DNA of 38,957 nt from Motilimonas eburnea (lineage in GTDB: Bacteria; Pseudomonadota; Gammaproteobacteria; Enterobacterales; CBDFNC01). Position 1 is the stretch's first letter, and each line of letters opens with the position of its first letter. Positions 27,332 to 37,613 of this stretch are shown here, one piece after another. The translations under genes and the position numbers were made by a program. The notes below the pieces were generated by a model. The model was not told where the DNA came from. It did no database searches and worked only from the letters and a program-made list of their open reading frames with translations. The DNA lies in assembly GCF_021295345.1 (NCBI RefSeq), contig NZ_JAIMJB010000028.1, forward strand, positions 1-38,957. Direction: 5' to 3'.

Positions 27332-29244
27332 GATGACTCCATGTTTGGGTTAGCAAGACGGTAACTTAGCCCACTTGCACGTAAGGTTTTAGCGCGCACC
27401 GCTTGATTTAAAATCGTTTCAGGTGCAAACAGGGTTAACCGTTGTTTGGCTCTTGTGATGCCAGTATAAATTAACTCTCGGGTCAGTACAGGTGACATCG
27501 CATCGGGCAACACCATAACGGTATGATCAAATTCCGAGCCTTGGCTTTTGTGCACCGTCATCGCAAATACAGTCTGATGAGCAGGTAAACGACTGGGCAA
27601 AAAGTGATGGACTTTGCCATCAGCCAGTTCAAAATAAACGCGATGATCGCCATTTTCATTAACCAAGCACATGCCTATATCACCATTATAAAGGCCTGCT
27701 TGATGATCATTCGCTGTGATCATAATGGGCCGACCTGAATACCAAGGCGCCACCGTGGGCTCTGACAATGACGCCGTCGTCGGCGCCTTTTCAATAGGTA
27801 AACGAAGCCACTGTGCGACCAACTCATTTAAACCTGTGACACCATAAGGGCCTTCACGCAAAGCGGCAAGCAACTTAAAGCGATTAAATGCCGTTAAAAT
27901 AGCACGCACGGCATCGGGCTGGGGCGACTCCCCAGCCGGTAATGCAGCCACCCACTGTAAATATTCGCCATAACCCTCTGCAACGATTTGCTGCAATGCG
28001 GTTATCTGTTCTAATTCAAATCGAACGATGTCTTGATACTTAGACCACAACGGCGCTATCCGCGCACTTTGCCCTGCGTTAACGGCGCGAGCCAAATAGC
28101 CTATGCCCGATTGCTGATGAAAACGATAACTCTTTTGTAATTGACAAAGGCTGTCGGCAACCGTACTAAGCTGTCCTTTGTTACTCGCCTCTCCTAGGTT
28201 AAATCCGGTTAAAGCAGTGAGCTGCTGACAACGAGCATGGCTGTAACCTTGCTCGACCAAGCTACAAATATCCCCGAGTACCGAGCCGGCCTCAACCGAA
28301 GCTAACTGGTCTTTATCACCCAATAAGATCAGCTTGGCGTTACTGGGTAATGCCGCTAATAAGCGCGCCATTAAGGATAAATCGACCATCGACGCTTCAT
28401 CCACCACCAGCACATCCAAATGCAATAAATGGCCTTGATGATGACGAAATTCACTTCGCCCGGGCAATACACCTAACAATCGATGGAGAGTGCTGGCTTG
28501 TACCGGGATTGCCTTGGCTACCTGATTAGGTAAGGTCAACTGACTCAACGCGCCGGTGATCGAAGCCGTCAAACGCGCCGCTGCTTTACCTGTTGGTGCC
28601 GCTAAGCGGATATCGAGTGTTTCACCTCGCTGTTGTGCCTGCATGATAAGTAGCGCCAACAATTTAGTCACTGTAGTGGTTTTACCTGTGCCTGGGCCAC
28701 CGGATATCACAGCAAAAGGCGCACTGGCAGCCACAGCTACTGCCACCTTTTGCCAATCAATTTCACTCTCCTTGAGTTGGTTTGGCGCAGCAGGAAACAA
28801 TTGATTTAATGCCTGAGGCAATCTTGGGTCCACTTGGTAATTAAGCGGCTGGCCAAACCGCCTTGCAATGCTTAATTCAAATTGATGATAGCGCGCCAAG
28901 TACACTCGATTTAGCTCAAAAACCAAGGGCTTATTTGCACCAACAGCGATGCTATTGGTTAATAACTCAGGCCATTGCGCTACCGGTGGTAAGGTCCAAT
29001 CTTGAAACTGTTGGCCGTACAACGGGCCACCTAAACTAAACAGTTTGTCTAATTGGTCTAGATCCAAGCACACATTGCCTTGGCCTAACTCATAACTGGT
29101 GAACGCCGCGCAAAACACCACGACATCTTGCTCCAACGGCGCTTCAATCTGTTGTTTTGCTATTCGGCTAATCAACTCTGCAAAGTAGTAATCCAGTGGG
29201 CGGATCTGATCATCTTGTAATAATTTTTTTAACCGCATTAACAT
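27316..29244 (-). CDS. recD: Exodeoxyribonuclease V alpha subunit RecD
   Basis: RecD is the 5'-3' helicase of RecBCD, which resects double-strand breaks and loads RecA. The SF1B core begins with Walker A GGPGTGKT at 182-189, followed by APTGKAAARL, the DEASMVDL Walker B and GDKDQLASVEAG. The C-terminal motif VHKSQGSEFDHTV (motif V) and the YTGITRAKQRL end are present. Length is 642 (E. coli 608). The ATG overlaps the end of recB by 7 bases in an ATGTTAATG junction, so the two are coupled; a second ATG two codons on is possible. Confidence 0.96.
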   Translation of the reverse strand: MLMRLKKLLQDDQIRPLDYYFAELISRIAKQQIEAPLEQDVVVFCAAFTSYELGQGNVCLDLDQLDKLFSLGGPLYGQQFQDWTLPPVAQWPELLTNSIAVGANKPLVFELNRVYLARYHQFELSIARRFGQPLNYQVDPRLPQALNQLFPAAPNQLKESEIDWQKVAVAVAASAPFAVISGGPGTGKTTTVTKLLALLIMQAQQRGETLDIRLAAPTGKAAARLTASITGALSQLTLPNQVAKAIPVQASTLHRLLGVLPGRSEFRHHQGHLLHLDVLVVDEASMVDLSLMARLLAALPSNAKLILLGDKDQLASVEAGSVLGDICSLVEQGYSHARCQQLTALTGFNLGEASNKGQLSTVADSLCQLQKSYRFHQQSGIGYLARAVNAGQSARIAPLWSKYQDIVRFELEQITALQQIVAEGYGEYLQWVAALPAGESPQPDAVRAILTAFNRFKLLAALREGPYGVTGLNELVAQWLRLPIEKAPTTASLSEPTVAPWYSGRPIMITANDHQAGLYNGDIGMCLVNENGDHRVYFELADGKVHHFLPSRLPAHQTVFAMTVHKSQGSEFDHTVMVLPDAMSPVLTRELIYTGITRAKQRLTLFAPETILNQAVRAKTLRASGLSYRLANPNMESSCEFI

Positions 29245-32200
29245 GGCTGCGCTTCCCCGATAAATAGCTGATCCAGAGCTTCAATCAAGGCGCGGTCTGG
29301 TTTGGTATAAAAAACACCATCACCACCCGTTTGCATGCCTCGCAAAAAGAGGTAAAACACGCCGCCAAAATGCTGTTCATAGTCATAATGGGGCATCCGC
29401 TGCTTTAAAAAACGATGTAAAGCGAGGCTGTAAAGCTGATATTGAAAATCGTAGCGATGCGCTATCATGCTTTGCGCCATCGCCTGCTGATGGTAATCAC
29501 GGAGCTCATCACCAAGGTGATTCGACTTATAGTCAAGTACATAGAACTTGCCATCATGTTCGAAGGTCAAGTCAATAAACCCCTTTAACATGCCTTGCAC
29601 CTGCATAAAGGCTAACTCACCCGCTTGACGTGATAGCGCATCGTATTTCACCACCAGCGCATTCACATCTGTCGCCTTGATGGGCGCCATGGGTAAGTAA
29701 AACTCCATCTCCACCAGCTTATTGGCTTCAGGGATATCGGATAAGCTAAAACCTTGCCCTAAATCTTGCTTAAGTACTTGGCTTATCCAGTCAACTAACA
29801 CAGGTAACCACTCTGGTTCATAACCTTCCCGTTCAAGCTGCTGCGCAACAAGCTGTGTCAAATGAGCGGGTGAGGCTTGGCTAAAGTCAATTTGCTCAAA
29901 TAAGGTGTGTAAAAATGTCCCCGCCCTCGCGCCTTTATAAAAACTAAAAACGTTCATTAACGCCTGTTGCTCGGGCTTTTCTTCGATCATGACAGGTAAC
30001 TCTTCGGTGCGCACAATGGGCGAGTGCTGGTGCAAACGAGACAAAGCAGAGTAACTGGTCACCCACCAATCACGCTGGATCTGATGGTTAAATGCCTTAG
30101 GTGGGATGCGCTCAACTTGCGACCCTTGAGCAGTATAAACAGGCTCAGGAACGTCACTTGGGGCTGCTACCGCCATGTCATCACACTTGTCTACCAGCGC
30201 TTGTAGCTGCTGCTTTAAGCCAGCCATATCCATGGCCTCACCGCCCTGTAGCAGATACCCAATGGCAGATAAATGTAAATCGGTGATGGGTTTTTTACCC
30301 GCTCTGGATTTTATCGGCGCGATCCCCAGATAACAGGCAAACACACTGCGGGTTAACGCCACATATAACAATCGTAAGTCTTCTGCTAAGCGCTCACGAT
30401 CAGCCGCTTCTATATGTTCTTTTTTCCCCGTCAGGTCGATAACTTGCTGACCAGACTCCTGCTCATGAAACAAGGCCGTATTTGCTTGTCGGTACGAGCT
30501 AATAAAGGGTAGAAATACAAAATCATATTCCAGTCCTTTTGATTTATGAATGGTCACGATCTGAACCAAATTTTGGTCACTTTCCAATCGTAGCTGTTGC
30601 TCATCAGCATTGCCGTTGGCTTGATTAATTTGCTCACCATACCAACGTACTAAAGCGTGCTGACCTTCTAGTTCAAAGCTAGCTTGCTGTAATAGCTCAC
30701 CAAGGTGAAGCAGGTCCGTTAGTTGACGTTCACCATCTAGCTGACCTAACAAGCGGGCACTGATACCTTGCTCTAACAATAAGGTACGCAGCATGACCAA
30801 CACGCCCTGCTGCTGCCATAACCTTTGATAGACGACGAATTGGGCAATTTTTTGCTCCCAACGCGTTTCATCCGCAAATAACGCGGCAAGGGAAGCGGCA
30901 TGGTAATTAAACAGTTGAGAGCTTAATGCGCCACGCAGTAAACGGTCATCCGACGGATTTAATACCGAGTGAAGTATTCTCTGTAAATCAATCGCTTGTT
31001 CACACGAAAAGACACTGTCCCGATTCGACAAATACACGCTTTTAATGCCTTGGTCAGCCAACGCTTGCTTGATAATACTGGCTTCACACCCTGTGCGTAC
31101 TAATACCGCAATGGAGCCTGCGGTTATCTCGTGCTGACCTTTGCTGGTTGAGATATAACTTAGGCCTTGGCCAGCAGCACTAAGTAAGCGATTGATCTCA
31201 TTAGCACAAGTGACCGCCATCAATTGCTGATAATCGCTTTTATTGATGGTGCCACTGGCGGGCTCAGCAAGCCACCATTGTATAGCGGCGGGCGTTTGGC
31301 CATGATGGAGCCATTGTTGCGCTGATTTCTGCGAAGGGTAATCAACCGCTAAAAAGGCGATATCTTGTTCATAAATAAATGGCGCTTTAGCCTGCAAAAA
31401 CAGCTGGTTGACACCGTTAATCATGGCTGGCGACGAGCGATAGTTGTACCCTAAGGTATAGTGATGGGTCACTTCACGGCGCGCTTTGATATAAGTAAAA
31501 ATATCGGCTCCACGAAAGCCATAAATCGCTTGTTTAGGGTCGCCAATCATAAACCAACCCGCCACATTGTTAGCGCCGTAGATCTGCTGAAATATTTGGT
31601 ATTGGATCGGATCGGTATCTTGAAACTCATCTATCATGGCCACTGGATATGCTTGGCCTATACTTTGCGCTAGCGCGCCACCACTATCTTGAGCCAAAGC
31701 GCGCCCCAAATTCACCAGTAAATCATCAAAGCTTAATTCATTGGTTTGTTGTTTGGCCTGAGATAAACGCACCGCAACCCAAGTGAGGGCATGATGCAAA
31801 ATATGCTCTCGCACCGATAACGACTCTGCCAACAACTCTTCTATCAACTCAAAAACGTCATGACTTGGCACTTCTCCCTTGCTGGTTTTAGCCGCCAACT
31901 CAGCTTGGCTAAACTTAGCCAACTTATCGCAAATATCATAATCTAACGTGGGCCGCTGCGACCATTGCGTCACATCACCAAACCATTTAGGTAAGTTTTT
32001 ACTGCTGTAACTGCGTTTATTTACACCCGAGCTAGCAATAATATCCAACAAATCTTGCGATGCTGCCAACCAAGCCGATTTCACCTTAGCAATTCGCTCA
32101 ATAATCCCTTGATGCTTATCCGGTAACGGCACCGGCTCTAACGCCGGTAACACCACGAGGTTCGGCTTAGATAACAGATCATATAAATCCATTTGCAGTT

Positions 32201-32771
32201 GACTGGGATCGGACCATAACTGATAAACCACCCGACTGAGATCAAGATCTAAGGGGTAAAAATGAATACGCCAATAATCGACCACGGCCAAATATAATAA
32301 ATGGCTTTGATCTTGTAGTAATTCTGCTTCAAACAAGGCACCCGATTCAAATGCATGCTGTTTGAGCATACGCTGACAGAAACCATGTATGGTGTAAATC
32401 GCGGCTTCATCCATTTGCCGCTCTGCGTCTTGCAATATTTGTGCGGCTTTTTTCTTATCGGGAATGTCGTCCAACAGCGCCTGGGCCACGGGATCGCCAG
32501 CGGCATCCCCCTCAATAAAACACTGGCGCTGTTGACGTATTCGTTTACGGATCCGGTCTCTTAACTCGGCCGTGGCGGCTTCGGTGAAAGTCACCACCAA
32601 TATTTGGTCTATGGTCAATGGCTGCTGATGACGCGTTTGGTCATCACCGTGGCCCAATAGCAACCTTAATACCAGACTAGCAATAGTGTAGGTTTTACCT
32701 GTACCAGCAGAGGCTTCAATTAACCGAGCACCATGAAGTGGAAAAGTCGTTGCATCAAGGGGTTGTGCCAT
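29238..32771 (-). CDS. recB: Exodeoxyribonuclease V beta subunit RecB
   Basis: RecB is the 3'-5' SF1A helicase and the only nuclease of RecBCD. Walker A reads EASAGTGKT at residues 19-27, Walker B VAMIDEFQDTDPIQY and motif VI LLYVALTRS. The C-terminal RecB nuclease domain has DLTF and VLDYKSN, with Asp1080 and Lys1082 at the numbers of the E. coli active site. Length is 1177 (E. coli 1180). It is coupled to recD but separated from recC by an oppositely oriented permease gene, so it must have its own promoter in the 196-bp divergent gap. Confidence 0.97.
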   Translation of the reverse strand: MAQPLDATTFPLHGARLIEASAGTGKTYTIASLVLRLLLGHGDDQTRHQQPLTIDQILVVTFTEAATAELRDRIRKRIRQQRQCFIEGDAAGDPVAQALLDDIPDKKKAAQILQDAERQMDEAAIYTIHGFCQRMLKQHAFESGALFEAELLQDQSHLLYLAVVDYWRIHFYPLDLDLSRVVYQLWSDPSQLQMDLYDLLSKPNLVVLPALEPVPLPDKHQGIIERIAKVKSAWLAASQDLLDIIASSGVNKRSYSSKNLPKWFGDVTQWSQRPTLDYDICDKLAKFSQAELAAKTSKGEVPSHDVFELIEELLAESLSVREHILHHALTWVAVRLSQAKQQTNELSFDDLLVNLGRALAQDSGGALAQSIGQAYPVAMIDEFQDTDPIQYQIFQQIYGANNVAGWFMIGDPKQAIYGFRGADIFTYIKARREVTHHYTLGYNYRSSPAMINGVNQLFLQAKAPFIYEQDIAFLAVDYPSQKSAQQWLHHGQTPAAIQWWLAEPASGTINKSDYQQLMAVTCANEINRLLSAAGQGLSYISTSKGQHEITAGSIAVLVRTGCEASIIKQALADQGIKSVYLSNRDSVFSCEQAIDLQRILHSVLNPSDDRLLRGALSSQLFNYHAASLAALFADETRWEQKIAQFVVYQRLWQQQGVLVMLRTLLLEQGISARLLGQLDGERQLTDLLHLGELLQQASFELEGQHALVRWYGEQINQANGNADEQQLRLESDQNLVQIVTIHKSKGLEYDFVFLPFISSYRQANTALFHEQESGQQVIDLTGKKEHIEAADRERLAEDLRLLYVALTRSVFACYLGIAPIKSRAGKKPITDLHLSAIGYLLQGGEAMDMAGLKQQLQALVDKCDDMAVAAPSDVPEPVYTAQGSQVERIPPKAFNHQIQRDWWVTSYSALSRLHQHSPIVRTEELPVMIEEKPEQQALMNVFSFYKGARAGTFLHTLFEQIDFSQASPAHLTQLVAQQLEREGYEPEWLPVLVDWISQVLKQDLGQGFSLSDIPEANKLVEMEFYLPMAPIKATDVNALVVKYDALSRQAGELAFMQVQGMLKGFIDLTFEHDGKFYVLDYKSNHLGDELRDYHQQAMAQSMIAHRYDFQYQLYSLALHRFLKQRMPHYDYEQHFGGVFYLFLRGMQTGGDGVFYTKPDRALIEALDQLFIGEAQPC

Positions 32772-32967
32772 TTGCTCGTCACCAAAATATAGCCAGCTAG
32801 AATCGCTTTAGTATATACCTAAGCGAGCTCAAGTTGCACGATTGAGGGAGCCAGATCTTGCCGTGCTGTAAACCCAGTTTAGATTTGCCTTTGGCAAGAT
32901 AAATAGAGTTGCACCCAGATAAGCGTCAAAGTAGAGTAAAACCTCAATCATTCCAATTATTATTAAT
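32772..32967. repeat. Divergent gap recB/permease with inverted repeat and degenerate ERIC-like arm
   Basis: These 196 bp hold an inverted repeat, ATCTTGCC (32855-32862) with GGCAAGAT (32893-32900). A segment beginning TATACCTAAG at 32814 and followed by CTCAAGTTGCA resembles a degenerate arm of the repeats at 16797 and 26268. Promoters for recB (minus) and the permease (plus) must also be here; I could not place either with confidence. Confidence 0.45.
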
Positions 32968-34056
32968 ATGAAAGCCTTAAATCTACAGCAACATCCCGGC
33001 CGCGTTATTTTACTGATTGCCCTGTGTTTGTCCGCTTATTCCAGCTACTCATTGATCTCACCTTATATTGAGCCCGTAATCATTGCTTTGCTGTTTAGCA
33101 TGTTATGTCAGCCCATCCATCACTGGATCAGCCAAAAGCTTAAAGGTCGTGAAAATATCGCCGCAGGCCTGACCTGCACCTTGATCACCTGTTTGATTTT
33201 GCTGCCCATGTTCTTTGTGTTCCTTGCCATTTTGAACCAAGCCGTGAGTTACTCAAAAAGCGTATTAGATTGGATCCAAGCCGGAGGAATTGAACAGCTA
33301 TTAAGTCATCCTTGGGTGAGTCAAGTGCTGGTATTTGCCAAAGAGTGGCTACCGGTTGATATGTTTGACAGTGCCAAAATAAATCAAGATATCATGGCCT
33401 TAGCATCTAGTTCAGGGAAAAAAGCCTTATCCCTTAGTGCTCAGTTTGCGGGCAGTATTTCTAGCTTTATATTTAGCTTTTTGCTCATGCTGTTTGTGTT
33501 GTTTTTTACCTTACGAGATCACCATAAACTCACCGAATTTTTACGTCATGCCGTGCCTTTATCACGCAGCCAAGAAGACACCTTAATAAATGAAATCCAA
33601 CTGGTGTCTAAATCTGCGCTATTGGGGTCATTTCTAACGGCCTTGTGTCAGGGGATTGTTGGTGGTATTGGCTTTTGGATCGTTGGCATCCCGGGATTAT
33701 TCTGGGGCACCATTATGGCGTTTGCTTCTTTAATTCCCGTCGTCGGCACCGCCTTAGTTTGGTTGCCCGCGGCCTTGTTCTTATTACTCACAGGTGAGTG
33801 GCAATGGGCAGCCTTTTTGGTAGCATGGGGCGTGTTAGTGGTTGGCTCTATCGATAACTTCTTACGCCCAGTATTAATGAATAATATCTCGTCGATGAAC
33901 ACCTTAGTGATCTTTCTTTCCTTGATGGGCGGGATCCACGCCTTTGGTTTAATGGGGCTGATTTATGGTCCCATTATTATCGCGACCACCTTTGTACTGT
34001 TTCACCTCTATGAAAAAGAGTTCAAGGATTTCTTAAACTACCAAGATAAGCACTAG
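32968..34056 (+). CDS. AI-2E family transporter (YdiK/PerM-like permease)
   Basis: This is a 362-residue inner-membrane protein of the AI-2 exporter (PerM/TqsA/YdiK) family with about 8 hydrophobic segments: two at the N-terminus (14-60), one at 65-90, and the C-terminal cluster containing GIVGGIGFWIVGIPGLFWGTIMA, SLIPVVGTALVWLPAA, SIDNFLRPVLM and GLMGLIYGPII, all family signatures. Substrates vary in the family (autoinducer-2, Na+/H+), so none is assigned. No Shine-Dalgarno sequence precedes the only usable ATG. It stands on the opposite strand between recC and recB, where E. coli has ptrA and many relatives have nothing. Confidence 0.88.
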   Translation: MKALNLQQHPGRVILLIALCLSAYSSYSLISPYIEPVIIALLFSMLCQPIHHWISQKLKGRENIAAGLTCTLITCLILLPMFFVFLAILNQAVSYSKSVLDWIQAGGIEQLLSHPWVSQVLVFAKEWLPVDMFDSAKINQDIMALASSSGKKALSLSAQFAGSISSFIFSFLLMLFVLFFTLRDHHKLTEFLRHAVPLSRSQEDTLINEIQLVSKSALLGSFLTALCQGIVGGIGFWIVGIPGLFWGTIMAFASLIPVVGTALVWLPAALFLLLTGEWQWAAFLVAWGVLVVGSIDNFLRPVLMNNISSMNTLVIFLSLMGGIHAFGLMGLIYGPIIIATTFVLFHLYEKEFKDFLNYQDKH

Positions 34057-34063
34057 ATCAACG

Positions 34064-34088
34064 ACGAGGGGGGCATTCTCTCCCTCGT
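34064..34088. terminator. Possible terminator between permease and recC
   Basis: ACGAGGG (34064-34070) pairs with CCCTCGT (34082-34088) around an 11-nt loop, between convergent genes. Neither side has a T-run, so this is a weak candidate. Confidence 0.35.
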
Positions 34089-34102
34089 TGCAATGCCTGT
34101 CC

Positions 34103-37100
34103 TTATTCATCCTCTATAGGTGTAACATTGGCCAGCAGCGGCCCAAACACTTGCTGGCTGTGCCCCTCAAAGTCATGCCATAGCAGACTTAAATCTTTGT
34201 AACAGCGTGCAATGTAAGGATCTTGCCCCTCACCCGTCAGTACAAATTGGCCATTAAACCGGTTTAGTGCTTCTTTACGCGCTTTATCTAGCCGCTCACC
34301 ATCGAAAGTTGACTGCAGTAAATCCGTTGCTCCCATCTCACACAACTTAGTCGCCCAAGCAAAGCTGGTATTAGGGAAAAACACTAAGGGTTGAGTTTGG
34401 CCTAAAACATACAGCTCAACCAGTTGTTGTAGCTTCTGCTGAGCATATTCTTGATCAAGGAAATTAAACTCGACCCCTTGTTGCTTACCCAATAACCAAC
34501 TCGATTTAGCGGGGTTGCCCATGGCGCAGTACACAAGGTGATAAAGCCAATGCTGGATCAGGTCTTTACCATTGAGTCCACCCGCCTTGTAGCTAACCAA
34601 TCCAGATTGAAAATGATGCGTTAACCATCCAGTCAGGTTAACCCTCTTTAGACTAGGTAAATAGGATTGCGTGAGCTGGCAGGTTATCAAGCACGCCAGA
34701 TCTTGTTCAGATTTTGCAACTAAAGGCTCAAGCCTTTGCAGTAACGACGCGACTTCCGATTCCTGACGCGCAAATGCCAAATGGCCAAACTCACCATGGG
34801 GTAATAGCCCTTGCGCCTTAACCATACTATATACTTGCTGGCTGTCACCTTGAGCTAGACGTTGTTTAAGGATCTGGTTTGCCAATAAGTAATTATCTAA
34901 TCCGTCTAGACTAAAGGGTTCATGATCAAACTGGCCAATTTGTTCACTGCTAAACCACACTTTTAAGGTCTGGTTAAAGAAGCTTTGGCAAGGATGACGA
35001 AAGAACCGAACCAGCTGGTCTAGCTCGAGCTCTAACTCCTCATCACCGAGCTGCTCCGGCTGCAAATAGGATTGAACCTGGCCTTGCTCTATCGCAACAA
35101 AAGGCTGCATCGGCTGGGGCTGCTCGTCTAACCACCAGTGTGTTGCATACGTCGCAAATTCGCCGTTGAAGTATCGGGGACTAAATGGCTGTAACGGGTA
35201 TTCGCGCAATAGATGTTGCTGGCAACTGCCCGCTTCATAACAAAAGCCCTGTTCGCAATAATCAAGCAACTCACTGACCAAGACTGATGGGGTCCGCTCG
35301 GTATTGTCTTTAATACTGCGGCTGACATAACTGATATATAAACCTTGTTGCGCCGAGCACAAAGCCTCAAGAAACAAGTACCTATCATCGTCACGGCGGG
35401 AGCGGTCTCCCTTTTGCATTTGCTCTGCCATTAAATCAAAACCAACGGGCGCGATGCTCCGTGGATAAACGCCGTCATTCATCCCTAATAAACAAATTAC
35501 TTTAAACGGGATCGAGCGCATTGGCATTAAAGTACAAAAGTTGACTTGTCCGGCCAAAAATTTCTGCCCGCCACTAGCTTGGTTAAACTGCTGCTGCAGA
35601 TAATCCGTTAAAATAGCGAGGCTAAGAGGCTCAGCAAATCGGCTTTCATCAACTTGCTGCTGCAACTGATTAAGGGTCTCCTTGATCAGAGTTAGCGACT
35701 CAAAATCATCATCGGCCATCAGGTAGAAGTCATCAAGCACGCCAAATAGTAGTTGCTGCCACTGAGACATACTGTGAGCTTGCTGCAGTTGCTCACTCAG
35801 CAAAATCAATTGTTCAACAAAGTGACATAACTTACCCAAAGGTGCGGCGCCTAGGCCTTGGCATTCGCTGTAAGGCAAAATACCCGCAACCATGGCATCG
35901 TCCATAGCATAGCCTAATAGCATACGTTGTAAGCCAAACAACCAAGTATTTTGTGCAAGAGGCGGTAGCGCAAACTTCTCACCATCTTGTTGTGTCAACC
36001 CCCAACGAATGCCGCTTTCAATGACCCATTGGCGAATTTGGCTAAACTCGTCTTGATTGATACCGAATTTGGCTAACACGGCAGGTACGGATAACAGCTC
36101 CAAAAGCTCACTGCTGGTACAACGTGAAATAGGTAAACGCAGTAGATGTAAGAAACTAGTGAAGACAGGGTTTTCTTGGCAGACACTGCGATCAGAAATA
36201 GAAAAAGGGATCCGGCACATCTGGCTTGCGCTACCAAACACGGCTTGAATATACGGGCTGTAGCTGTTGACATCGGGCATCATCACAATGATGTCTTTGG
36301 GTGTTAAGGACTTATCTTGCTCAAACATAGCAAGCAGTTGATCGTGCAAAACCTCTACTTCACGCATCGCACTATGGCAACCCACTACGATGAGGCTTTG
36401 ATCACCAGCCGCCACCTCACGTTTGGCGAGCCCTTCATCAGTGGCATTGGCTAATGTAAGTATGTCCGCTTGAAGCCATGCTAACAGGTCATCGCGAACG
36501 GGGGCGATAAAGTGACTGTATTCATTTACTTCAAAATGATGAAGTTGATAAAGGAAGTCACGGCCTAGTTTACCCATGGATGCCAGTAATGGATTACCTA
36601 ATTGAAAGCCGAGTTCAGGATCCACGTCCAGCTCAGATGGCACTAAACTCATCGGCTGCTGCACCGTGAGCTCAGATCCCGCTAACACAAGGTTTCGACG
36701 CTGCTTGGTACGTAGTCTAGCTAGATACTTAGCATCAACAATATCATCCCAAAATGCCTCACACGGGTTGGTGAGAAACAGGTGCACTTCTACATGCTTA
36801 CCTAACTCAATTATGGCTTTTAAATACTCTGGTGCCATTGCAGAGATACCAAAGACGAACAAGCGCTTAGGCAAGGCCGGAATCGCTTTTCCCTGTTGCA
36901 AAGCGGCAATCAGGTCCGCATACAAAGCCGCCCTATGATACGGCTTTTCACCTTGGCTATAGTCAAACTCTGAGTGTATTTTTTGCTGCAAAGCTCGCCA
37001 CAAAATAGGTTGCCATGCCTGTTGTTCAACCCAATCCGGAGCGCTTTGTCCCGCTTCCCAGGCGGTGATCCATTGCGGTCGATAAACTAAATATTGGTCA

Positions 37101-37504
37101 AAAATGTCGGCGACTTTCTGGCAAAGTTGATACCGTCTTAGATCGTTTTGATCTTGTTTAAGATAATGCCTTAAGGATTCGAATTCTGGTTGCTCAAGAT
37201 ACTCGGGTAATAAGCTCATTAACGCCCATGCCATCGCAGCCTTATTAAAAGGACTTTTCTCGGGCACATTAGGTAAAACCTGAGTGAAGGTTTTCCAAAT
37301 AAAACTAGCGGGTAAAGGAAACTCGATATTGGCCGTGATCCCTAGCTTGTCGGCCAGTTCTAATTTTAACCACTGTGCCATCCCCGGGCTTTGCACCAAA
37401 ATTTGTTCCGGAATAAAGGGGTGGTTTAGAGGCTCGCTTTGGATCAAGTGAGCCAATATTTCTTTTAAGAAATCCAGACGGTTGGAATGATATAGCTGAA
37501 ACAA
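34103..37504 (-). CDS. recC: Exodeoxyribonuclease V gamma subunit RecC
   Basis: RecC is the structural subunit of RecBCD that splits the DNA strands and recognises Chi, built from inactive helicase and nuclease folds. The N-terminus (YHSNRLDFL...ILVQSPGMAQWLKLELADKLGI.ANIEFPLPASFIW) matches E. coli RecC closely, as does FDQYLVYRP. The length of 1133 fits (E. coli 1122). The start codon is TTG; it gives exactly the E. coli-like N-terminus, and no ATG lies nearby. Transcribed in the same direction as recB but separated by the permease on the other strand. Confidence 0.96.
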   Translation of the reverse strand: MFQLYHSNRLDFLKEILAHLIQSEPLNHPFIPEQILVQSPGMAQWLKLELADKLGITANIEFPLPASFIWKTFTQVLPNVPEKSPFNKAAMAWALMSLLPEYLEQPEFESLRHYLKQDQNDLRRYQLCQKVADIFDQYLVYRPQWITAWEAGQSAPDWVEQQAWQPILWRALQQKIHSEFDYSQGEKPYHRAALYADLIAALQQGKAIPALPKRLFVFGISAMAPEYLKAIIELGKHVEVHLFLTNPCEAFWDDIVDAKYLARLRTKQRRNLVLAGSELTVQQPMSLVPSELDVDPELGFQLGNPLLASMGKLGRDFLYQLHHFEVNEYSHFIAPVRDDLLAWLQADILTLANATDEGLAKREVAAGDQSLIVVGCHSAMREVEVLHDQLLAMFEQDKSLTPKDIIVMMPDVNSYSPYIQAVFGSASQMCRIPFSISDRSVCQENPVFTSFLHLLRLPISRCTSSELLELLSVPAVLAKFGINQDEFSQIRQWVIESGIRWGLTQQDGEKFALPPLAQNTWLFGLQRMLLGYAMDDAMVAGILPYSECQGLGAAPLGKLCHFVEQLILLSEQLQQAHSMSQWQQLLFGVLDDFYLMADDDFESLTLIKETLNQLQQQVDESRFAEPLSLAILTDYLQQQFNQASGGQKFLAGQVNFCTLMPMRSIPFKVICLLGMNDGVYPRSIAPVGFDLMAEQMQKGDRSRRDDDRYLFLEALCSAQQGLYISYVSRSIKDNTERTPSVLVSELLDYCEQGFCYEAGSCQQHLLREYPLQPFSPRYFNGEFATYATHWWLDEQPQPMQPFVAIEQGQVQSYLQPEQLGDEELELELDQLVRFFRHPCQSFFNQTLKVWFSSEQIGQFDHEPFSLDGLDNYLLANQILKQRLAQGDSQQVYSMVKAQGLLPHGEFGHLAFARQESEVASLLQRLEPLVAKSEQDLACLITCQLTQSYLPSLKRVNLTGWLTHHFQSGLVSYKAGGLNGKDLIQHWLYHLVYCAMGNPAKSSWLLGKQQGVEFNFLDQEYAQQKLQQLVELYVLGQTQPLVFFPNTSFAWATKLCEMGATDLLQSTFDGERLDKARKEALNRFNGQFVLTGEGQDPYIARCYKDLSLLWHDFEGHSQQVFGPLLANVTPIEDE

Positions 37505-37517
37505 GGCAAGCTCTCGG

Positions 37518-37552
37518 TAAAGATCTAAAGCAAGCAGTTTGTAAGATCTTTA
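37518..37552. repeat. Inverted repeat upstream of recC
   Basis: TAAAGATCT (37518-37526) and AGATCTTTA (37544-37552) form a perfect 9-bp stem with a 17-nt loop in the 109-bp gap between the peroxidase gene and recC. No T-run follows in the minus direction, so it is either a weak terminator for the peroxidase gene or a structure in the recC leader. Confidence 0.4.
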
Positions 37553-37613
37553 GCCTAGATGCAAATTCTGCTGCTATGCCTTGGCAAATATACAACGAAG
37601 CCGAATACTTGAA

